From positions 4,013,001 to 4,077,000 of the forward strand of contig NZ_AP027081.1 of NCBI RefSeq assembly GCF_030295425.1: 64,000 nucleotides of DNA. The letters are read 5' to 3'. Every line of letters begins with the position of its first letter. Positions within the stretch are counted from its first letter, which is position 1. The notes under the pieces were generated by a model. It was not told the origin of the DNA and ran no database searches. It worked only from the letters and a program-made list of their open reading frames with translations. Source of the stretch: Mesoterricola sediminis. GTDB lineage: Bacteria; Acidobacteriota; Holophagae; Holophagales; Holophagaceae. Shown piece after piece: positions 58,451-64,000 of this stretch. The position numbers were made by a program, and so were the translations under genes.

Positions 58451-59278
58451 ATGAGACGCCTCCTGCCCCTCCTCCTCCTCCATTCCCTGGCCGCCACCGC
58501 CGCCGGGAAGCCGGGCCAGACCTACCTCTACACGTACTTCGACAAGAACGGGAACACGATCATCAACAACCTGCCGCCCTCGTACGTGAAGGGCCAGGGC
58601 CTCACCCTGAAGCGGGTGGGCGTCGGGCAGATCCGGCTGGCCATCACCTCGACCCAGATGGCCAAGGTGCTGAAGAGCCCCGAGCTCCTCACCCTGGTGG
58701 ACACCATCGCGTCCGAGGAGGGGGTGGACCCCTTCCTGGCCCGGGCCGTGATCCAGGCCGAAAGCGCCTTCTACACACGAGCGCGGAGCCGGGCAGGCGC
58801 CCTGGGCCTCATGCAGCTCATGCCCCAGACGGCCGAACGTTTCGGCGTGCTGGACCCCTTCGACCCCCGGCAGAACATCACCGGCGGCGTGAAGTACCTG
58901 CGCTGGCTCATGAACGCCTTCCAGGGCGACCTGCCCCGGGTCATCGCCGCCTACAACGCCGGCGAGGCCAACGTCATCAAGTACAAGGGCATCCCCCCCT
59001 TCGCCGAGACGCGGGCCTACGTGCCCCGGGTGATGAACCTCTTCACCAAGCGCCTGGTCCAGGCGGACCCGAGGGCCGCGGGCTCCATGGAACTCCTCAA
59101 GAAGGGCCGCGGCGGCTTCCAGGTCGAGGAGAAGGCCCTCCCCGAGGCCCAGCCCCGGCCCGCCGAGCCGCCCCGGGGCAACACCCGCATCTACCACTGG
59201 GTGGACGCCTCCGGGCGGACCCAGATCAGCGACCAGCCCCCGCCCAAGGGCACCCCCGGCGTGAAGCTCAGCGACTAG
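58451..59278 (+). CDS. Periplasmic lytic transglycosylase with two DUF4124-like ends
   Basis: Predicted 275-residue exported enzyme that cleaves peptidoglycan. A signal peptide is followed by a DUF4124-like strand ('YLYTYFDKNGNTIINNLPP'). The Slt-type transglycosylase domain has Glu104 in 'VIQAESAF', 'GALGLMQLMPQTA', 'NITGGVKYLRWLM' and 'VIAAYNAGEANV'. A second DUF4124-like module ('RIYHWVDASGRTQISDQPP') closes the protein. TAGAAT at about 58430 may be its -10. The ribosome site is weak. It is followed 37 bases later by the alcohol dehydrogenase gene. Confidence 0.9.
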   Translation: MRRLLPLLLLHSLAATAAGKPGQTYLYTYFDKNGNTIINNLPPSYVKGQGLTLKRVGVGQIRLAITSTQMAKVLKSPELLTLVDTIASEEGVDPFLARAVIQAESAFYTRARSRAGALGLMQLMPQTAERFGVLDPFDPRQNITGGVKYLRWLMNAFQGDLPRVIAAYNAGEANVIKYKGIPPFAETRAYVPRVMNLFTKRLVQADPRAAGSMELLKKGRGGFQVEEKALPEAQPRPAEPPRGNTRIYHWVDASGRTQISDQPPPKGTPGVKLSD

Positions 59279-59315
59279 GGCGTGTCATAATCCAGGTCCC
59301 ACTTCCGGAGGATCC

Positions 59316-60368
59316 ATGATCCAGGCCAAAGGCTACGCAGCGCACGACCCCGCCTCCGACCTCGTCCCCTTCACCTTCGAGCGGAGGGAGCCAGGGCCCC
59401 ACGATGTGCAGATCGAGGTGCTCTACTGCGGCATCTGCCACTCCGACCTCCACCAGGCCAGGAACGACTGGCGCAACTCGCTCTATCCCATGGTCCCGGG
59501 CCACGAGGTGATCGGCCGGGTCACCCGGGTCGGCGCCCACGTGACGCGCCTCAAGCCGGGCGATTTCGCCGGCGTGGGCTGCATGGTCGACTCCTGCCGC
59601 ACCTGCTCCTCGTGCCAGGCCGACCTCGAGCAGTACTGCCTGGAGGGCCCCACCTTCACCTACAACTGCAAGGAGCGGGACGGCAGGACCCTCACCTTCG
59701 GCGGCTACTCCGACGTGATCGTCGCCGAGGAGCGGTTCGTCGTCCACATCCCCCCCGCGCTGGACCTGCGCGGCGCGGCCCCCCTCCTCTGCGCGGGCAT
59801 CACCACGTGGAGCCCCCTGCGCCACTGGAACGTGGGCTCCGGCCAGAAGGTCGGCGTCATCGGCCTGGGCGGCCTCGGGCACATGGGCGTCAAGTTCGCC
59901 AAGGCCCTCGGCGCCCACGTCGTGATGGTCACCACCTCCCCCGCCAAGGGCGCCGACGCCCTCCGCCTCGGCGCGGACGAGGTGCTGGTGTCCACGGACC
60001 CCGAGGCCATGAAGCGGCACGCCGGCAGCTTCCACTTCCTCCTCAACACCATCCCCAACGGCCACGACCTCAACCCCTACGCCGGCCTCCTGAAGGTCGA
60101 CGGCGTCATGGTGCTCGTGGGCGCCCTCATGGCCCTGGAGCCCGCCCTCTACGGCGGCAGCCTCATCGGCGGCCGCAAGACCGTGGCCGGATCCTGCATC
60201 GGCGGCATGAAGGAGACCCAGGAGATGATCGACTTCTGCGCCAAGCACGGCATCACCTCCGACGTGGAGATGATCGACATCGCCAAGGTGAACGAGGCCT
60301 ACGCCCGCCTCCTGAAGAACGACGTCAAGTACCGGTTCGTCATCGACATGGCGACCCTCAAGGGCTGA
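59316..60368 (+). CDS. Zinc-dependent NAD(P) alcohol dehydrogenase (YahK/CAD-like)
   Basis: Predicted 350-residue medium-chain dehydrogenase. Catalytic zinc ligands lie in 'YCGICHSDLH' and 'PGHEVIG', structural zinc ligands in 'CRTCSSCQADLEQYC', and the Rossmann loop is 'GLGGLGHMG'. It fits the cinnamyl-alcohol-dehydrogenase/YahK group, broad NADPH-dependent aldehyde reductases. GGAGGA precedes the ATG and a CATAAT box lies about 25 bases upstream. A GC-rich hairpin follows the stop. Confidence 0.92.
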   Translation: MIQAKGYAAHDPASDLVPFTFERREPGPHDVQIEVLYCGICHSDLHQARNDWRNSLYPMVPGHEVIGRVTRVGAHVTRLKPGDFAGVGCMVDSCRTCSSCQADLEQYCLEGPTFTYNCKERDGRTLTFGGYSDVIVAEERFVVHIPPALDLRGAAPLLCAGITTWSPLRHWNVGSGQKVGVIGLGGLGHMGVKFAKALGAHVVMVTTSPAKGADALRLGADEVLVSTDPEAMKRHAGSFHFLLNTIPNGHDLNPYAGLLKVDGVMVLVGALMALEPALYGGSLIGGRKTVAGSCIGGMKETQEMIDFCAKHGITSDVEMIDIAKVNEAYARLLKNDVKYRFVIDMATLKG

Positions 60369-60375
60369 GCCGGCG

Positions 60376-60404
60376 GGCCCCCCTCCGCGCCGCGGAGGGG
60401 GGCC
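60376..60404. terminator. GC-rich hairpin between convergent genes
   Basis: 14-bp perfect inverted repeat GGCCCCCCTCCGCG / CGCGGAGGGGGGCC with almost no centre lies between the alcohol dehydrogenase and the HPt gene. It probably terminates both directions, although T runs are lacking. Confidence 0.55.
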
Positions 60405-60422
60405 GTTCCGCCCGGGCGGCCC

Positions 60423-60797
60423 TCAGCGGCGGGAGGCGACGAAGGCCTCCAGGGCCCCGAGGCTCTCGGTGTAGGCCGCGCGCAGGGCGGCCAGGATCGC
60501 GGCCGGATCCCCCTCCCACGTGCCGGTCCGCCCGCCAGATTCCAGCTGGGCGGCGAGGGCCCGGACCCGGGGCGCGCCCATGGTGCCCGCCGACCCCTTG
60601 ATGGCGTGGGCCACGTCGGCCATGTCGGACCACTCGGACCGGCCCAGGGCGTCGCCCACCGCGTCGAGGCGGCCCGGGGTGTCCTCCTGGTAGAGGCCGA
60701 TCATCTCCTCCAGGAGCCCCACGGCGCCGTCGTCCAGGCCCAGCAGCTGCTCCATGACGTCCATGTCGAGGCACGCGAAACGGTCGTCAGGGGCCAT
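60423..60797 (-). CDS. Orphan histidine-phosphotransfer (HPt) protein
   Basis: Predicted 124-residue four-helix HPt protein with phosphorylatable His64 in 'VAHAIKGSAGTMGA', 'LLEEMIGLYQEDTPGRL' before it and 'LAAQLESGGR' after it, as in phosphorelay intermediates. No kinase or receiver is adjacent. The REC-HK-REC protein at 20463-22019, ending in a receiver, is a possible partner. AGGAGGA lies before ATG 60797. The open frame upstream reaches into the gap with gmhA and is not needed. Confidence 0.88.
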   Translation of the reverse strand: MAPDDRFACLDMDVMEQLLGLDDGAVGLLEEMIGLYQEDTPGRLDAVGDALGRSEWSDMADVAHAIKGSAGTMGAPRVRALAAQLESGGRTGTWEGDPAAILAALRAAYTESLGALEAFVASRR

Positions 60798-60892
60798 GGG
60801 TTCCTCCTGCCCCATTATCCCCGGAACGGGCCGGGTGGGATATTTGAATCCAGGCGCTTTGGCGTCAAACTGGAAAGCCACGCGGAGCCCCC

Positions 60893-61459
60893 ATGCGCGA
60901 CCTCCTCCTCCAGCACGTCCAGGACGCCGTCGACCTGAAGAAGGCCTTCTTCGAGGCCGAGGCCGACCACATCCTGGCGCAGGCGGCGGACATGGCCGAG
61001 CGGCTCCGGCGCGGCGGCCGGATCCTGGTCTGCGGGAACGGCGGCAGCGCCGCCGACGCCCAGCACCTCGCGGCCGAACTCAGCGGGCGCTACGTCAAGG
61101 AGCGGCGGGCCCTGGCCGGCATCGCCCTCACCGTGGACACCTCGGCCCTCACCGCCATCGGGAACGACTATGGGTTCGACCAGGTGTTCAGCCGCCAGGT
61201 GGAAGCCCTGGGCCGGCCCGGCGACCTGCTCATCGGCATCTCCACCAGCGGGAACAGCCCCAACGTCATCCGCGCCGTGGAGGCCGCCAAGGCCCTGGGC
61301 CTGCGCACCCTCGGCCTCCTGGGCCGGGACGGCGGGCGCCTGCGGGAGCTGGCCGACGACTGCCTCGTCGTCCCCAGCCGGGTGACGGCCCGGATCCAGG
61401 AAGTCCACCTCATGATCTACCACTTCTGGTGCGAGGCCCTTGACACCCACTTCGACTGA
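60893..61459 (+). CDS. gmhA: Phosphoheptose isomerase
   Basis: Predicted 188-residue SIS-fold enzyme that turns sedoheptulose 7-phosphate into D-glycero-D-manno-heptose 7-phosphate, the first step to LPS core heptose. It has '[20 protein letters not shown]', '[21 protein letters not shown]' and '[18 protein letters not shown]', with the catalytic Glu and His residues in place. It indicates a Gram-negative envelope. GGAG precedes the ATG. Its end overlaps the hemW start by 20 bases. Confidence 0.95.
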   Translation: MRDLLLQHVQDAVDLKKAFFEAEADHILAQAADMAERLRRGGRILVCGNGGSAADAQHLAAELSGRYVKERRALAGIALTVDTSALTAIGNDYGFDQVFSRQVEALGRPGDLLIGISTSGNSPNVIRAVEAAKALGLRTLGLLGRDGGRLRELADDCLVVPSRVTARIQEVHLMIYHFWCEALDTHFD

Positions 61460-62597
61460 GGCGCCGCGGGAGCCCCTCGGGCTCTACGTCCACATCCCTT
61501 TCTGCAGGGACCGGTGCACCTACTGCTCCTTCGTCACCACGCGCGACGGGGCCCTCAAGGGCGCGGTCCTGGATCGGCTGGTCGGAGACCTGGGCGATTG
61601 GGGCAGCTGGCTGGGCCGCCCGGAAGTGGACACCCTCTACCTGGGGGGCGGGACCCCGTCCATCCTCGCCGCGGAGGAGCTGGCCCGGCTCACTGCGGCC
61701 ATCCGGGCCGCCTTCGACCTCGGCCCGCTGAACGAGGCCACCCTGGAGGCCAACCCCGGCACCGTGGACCTGCCCTGGCTGGAGGCCGCCCGGGCCCTCG
61801 GGTGGGACCGCCTCAGCCTGGGGGTCCAGGCCCTGGACGACACGCTCCTGGCCCACCTGGGGCGCATCCACGGCGCCGCCCAGGCCCTGGAGGCCCTGGA
61901 CCTGGCGCGCCGCGCCGGCTTCCGCCGCATCAGCGCCGACCTCATGGTGGGCATCCCCGGCCAGCGCCTGGACCGGGTGCTGGAGGATGCCCGGGCCCTC
62001 GTGGCGGCGGGCGCCTCCCACCTCTCCGTCTACCTGCTCGACCTGGACAAGGCCTGCCCCCTCAAGGCCCGCGTCGAGGACGGCAGCCTCGTCCTCCCCA
62101 GCGACGACGAGGTCGCCGACGTCTTCGAGGCCCTGCAGCGGGAGCTGCCCGCCCTCGGCCTGGAGCCCTACGAGATCAGCAACTATGCCCGGCCCGGCGA
62201 GGCCTCGCGCCACAACACCCGCTACTGGGAGCGCAGGCCCTACCTGGGGGTGGGACCGGGCGCCGCCTCCCACCTGGGCTCCCGGCGCTGGACGGAGACC
62301 CCGGTCATCCAGGCCTGGGCGGAGGGCCGGGGCGAGCCGGAGGCGCAGGAGCTGGATGCCGCCGAGGCCCTGGCGGAAGTGCCCCTCCTGGGCCTGCGCA
62401 TGCACCGCGGCGTCGACTGGGCCGCGCTGAGGGCCCGGGCCGAGGCGGAAAACCTCGTTCCCCTCGTGGACGCCTGGGAGGCCCGCATGCGCGCCTTCGC
62501 CCGGGGCGGCCTCCTGGAATGGGACGGCCCGCGGCTGAGGTTCACCCCGCGGGGCATGCTGGTGAGCAACGGCGTGCTCCAGACATTCGTGGGCTGA
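61440..62597 (+). CDS. hemW: Radical-SAM heme chaperone HemW-like protein
   Basis: Predicted 385-residue radical-SAM protein of the HemN/HemW family. It has '[19 protein letters not shown]' (CxxxCxxC), '[12 protein letters not shown]', 'EANPGT', '[11 protein letters not shown]', 'DLMVGIPGQ' and '[10 protein letters not shown]'. HemW delivers heme; the extra Cys after the CxxxCxxC found in true HemN is not there, which favours HemW. The only plausible start before the conserved strand is TTG 61440, overlapping gmhA by 20 bases. It converges with the DUF2339 gene, 1 base apart. Confidence 0.9.
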   Translation: MTPTSTEAPREPLGLYVHIPFCRDRCTYCSFVTTRDGALKGAVLDRLVGDLGDWGSWLGRPEVDTLYLGGGTPSILAAEELARLTAAIRAAFDLGPLNEATLEANPGTVDLPWLEAARALGWDRLSLGVQALDDTLLAHLGRIHGAAQALEALDLARRAGFRRISADLMVGIPGQRLDRVLEDARALVAAGASHLSVYLLDLDKACPLKARVEDGSLVLPSDDEVADVFEALQRELPALGLEPYEISNYARPGEASRHNTRYWERRPYLGVGPGAASHLGSRRWTETPVIQAWAEGRGEPEAQELDAAEALAEVPLLGLRMHRGVDWAALRARAEAENLVPLVDAWEARMRAFARGGLLEWDGPRLRFTPRGMLVSNGVLQTFVG

Positions 62598-62598
62598 T

Positions 62599-64000
62599 TC
62601 AGGCCTCCGGACCTCCCCGCAGCACGAAGCGCTGCAGGATCACCGCCACCCCCGCCAGGCACACGGCGAGCCCCAGGAAGGAGGCGGCCTGGTACAGGCC
62701 CCGCAGGTTGGAGAGATCCACCAGGAAGGCCTTGAGCACGGTGACGGTGAGCAGGGCGATCGCCGAGATCCGCGTCGCCCGGGAGCGCAGGACCACCCCG
62801 GCCCCGAGGGCGACGATGGCGTAGACGCCCCACCCGATGGTGGTGGCCAGCCCCTCGGCCAGGGTCCCCCCCGTGAGGTTGAAGGCGAGGGCGCCGCCGG
62901 CGCTGAAGGCGTCGGCGATCTCGATGTTGAGCAGGAGGAAGAGGAGGACGGCGCCGCCCGCGGGCAGGGCCCCGCGCAGGATGCGGAGGAGGCGATCGGG
63001 CGTCTCCCCGTCCCGCGCGAGGAGCCAGGCCCCCGCGAAGCAGCAGAGGGCGGGCACCAGGTAGGTGTAGAGGTACCAGTTGAACACCAGGATCTCGGCG
63101 CGCGGATGGTAGGTCAGCACCGCCGGGTTCAGGGCGAGGCGGACGAAGACCGCGGCGTAGAGCGCGGCGGCCCACAGGAGGAGCCCGCGATGGGGCACCC
63201 GCCGGTGGAGCCAGACCAGGGCCGCGGCCAGCAGGGCCCAGCCCAGGGTGATCCACTCCCGGTCCAGCTGGAGGGGGATCGCCACGGTGACGAAGGCCAG
63301 CACCACCGCGGCCGCGAGGGCCAGCGGGGTCCGGGACCCGCCGTCGCGCGCGAGGGCCCGGGCCCGGAGCACGTGCGGCGCGGTGAGGGCGGCCTGGGCC
63401 AGGGGCAGGAGGCCGATGGCGCCTTCGCACCCGAGGGTGCCCAGGGCGGGGCGGGCCGCGAGGAAGAAGACCGCGGACGCCAGGGCGAAGGCGATCCAGG
63501 GCAGGCGGTCCCGGCCCGCCTCCCGTTCCAGGAGGAGGGGGTTGAGCGCCTGGAGCAGGTAGAACGGCGCGGCCACGGCCAGCGCCTGCCAGGCCTGGGC
63601 CCGGGTCGGGCCGCCCCAGCCCAGCATCACGACGGCGCCGGCCGCCGCCAGGGCCACGGACCAGCCCTGGGCGCCGGTGCGGCGGGCCAGGACCAGGAGC
63701 CCCGCCGCCAGGAGGGCCTGGACCAGGACCTGCGCCGGCAGGAACGCCGCGGGCGCGACCTCCCGCAGGCAGAGGAGGGCCGCGAAGCCCCCGAGGAGGG
63801 CCAGGCCCGCCGTGAAGGGGAAGCCGGCGTCGCCCCGGGACCGGCCCGCCTCGAAGGTGGCGAAGGCGCCGGCGCCGAAGCCCAGCGCCGCCCAGGGGGC
63901 GATCCCCAGGTGGGCGGGGGGCGCGAAGCAGATCCAGGCGCCCAGCACGAGCTGGGCCCCCAGGAACCCGCCCGCGGCGAGGGCGCCGAGGCCGGTCCGG
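62599..64000 (-). CDS. DUF2339-like multi-pass membrane protein (5' end beyond window)
   Basis: At least 467 residues of a highly hydrophobic protein with a dozen or more Ala/Leu-rich membrane helices. The C-terminal pattern 'LLNIEIADAF', 'TTIGWGVYAIVALGAGVVLRS' and 'LLTVTVLKAFLVDLSNL' plus 'GLYQAASFLGL' matches DUF2339 family proteins, whose function is unknown. The reading frame remains open to base 64000, so the start lies outside; a GTG at 63948 is internal, since the upstream frame (ending 'GGFLGAQL' before it) is just as hydrophobic. Confidence 0.8.
   Translation of the reverse strand, partial: RTGLGALAAGGFLGAQLVLGAWICFAPPAHLGIAPWAALGFGAGAFATFEAGRSRGDAGFPFTAGLALLGGFAALLCLREVAPAAFLPAQVLVQALLAAGLLVLARRTGAQGWSVALAAAGAVVMLGWGGPTRAQAWQALAVAAPFYLLQALNPLLLEREAGRDRLPWIAFALASAVFFLAARPALGTLGCEGAIGLLPLAQAALTAPHVLRARALARDGGSRTPLALAAAVVLAFVTVAIPLQLDREWITLGWALLAAALVWLHRRVPHRGLLLWAAALYAAVFVRLALNPAVLTYHPRAEILVFNWYLYTYLVPALCCFAGAWLLARDGETPDRLLRILRGALPAGGAVLLFLLLNIEIADAFSAGGALAFNLTGGTLAEGLATTIGWGVYAIVALGAGVVLRSRATRISAIALLTVTVLKAFLVDLSNLRGLYQAASFLGLAVCLAGVAVILQRFVLRGGPEA

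Noticed and set aside
1-64000. Search for tRNA, rRNA, CRISPR arrays, IS elements and prophage genes
   Set aside because: No cloverleaf-like gene, regularly spaced repeat array, transposase or phage structural gene was seen by eye; a tRNA scan and profile search would settle it.

Overview
This 64 kb window is very GC-rich (codon third positions are nearly all G or C) and densely packed with genes. It reads as the core chromosome of a Gram-negative anaerobe. Heptose biosynthesis (gmhA), site-2 protease RseP, HlyD-type export, cyclic-di-GMP proteins and a heterodisulfide-reductase/flavin-oxidoreductase operon together suggest Acidobacteriota, class Holophagae (Geothrix/Holophaga/Mesoterricola-like). 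That placement is inferred from gene content and style; no rRNA lies in the window. I saw no rRNA, tRNA, CRISPR array, insertion sequence or prophage.

Layout. 1-1704: scpB and psd, minus strand. 1927-8449: seven-gene plus-strand operon hdrCBA-flxDCBA, predicted to oxidise NAD(P)H and reduce ferredoxin plus a disulfide or similar acceptor by flavin-based bifurcation. 8701-13485: secreted S9 peptidase, an unknown exported protein behind a structured leader, and htpG. 13486-14283: a GxxExxY (PD-(D/E)XK-like) gene between imperfect inverted repeats. 14284-25230: a minus-strand run of eight genes, with a two-component sensory block (OmpR regulator, PAS kinase, single-domain receiver, REC-HK-REC hybrid) followed by a NHLM-like peptide exporter (HlyD adaptor, C39-peptidase ABC protein, second ABC protein) and a CPBP protease. 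25290-30752: glycosyltransferase, REC-HDOD protein, mrp, ppk. 30950-33668: rplY-pth and rpsF-rpsR, separated by a reversed membrane-protein gene. 33744-39420: membrane protein, two MFS transporters, hydrolase, SDR, aminotransferase. 39741-40712: three cold-shock genes in tandem. 40801-44300: GAF/HD-GYP protein, pseudopilin-like protein, PBP4-type carboxypeptidase. 44297-46663: an MglA-type GTPase fused to a degenerate histidine kinase and a receiver domain. 46822-50719: uppS-cdsA-dxr-rseP. 50724-64000: smpB, DedA, a cyclic-nucleotide-binding MscS channel, rlmN, leuS, pyrE, pduO-type adenosyltransferase, lytic transglycosylase, alcohol dehydrogenase, orphan HPt, gmhA, hemW and a DUF2339 protein cut by the window edge.

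Most notable. (1) The MglA GTPase-pseudokinase-REC fusion, in which the phospho-acceptor His of the kinase core is Asn450. (2) The NHLM-like exporter with no visible precursor, lying downstream of a co-directional sensory block. (3) The complete Hdr-Flx operon with a GAAC-N4-GTTC palindrome upstream. (4) The GxxExxY cassette with terminal inverted repeats. (5) A recurring TCCGGTARAMT box placed so close to start codons that leaderless transcripts are likely.

Gene ends often overlap by 4 bp (ATGA or GTGA), four housekeeping-type genes appear to start with TTG, and several strong hairpin terminators mark transcription units.
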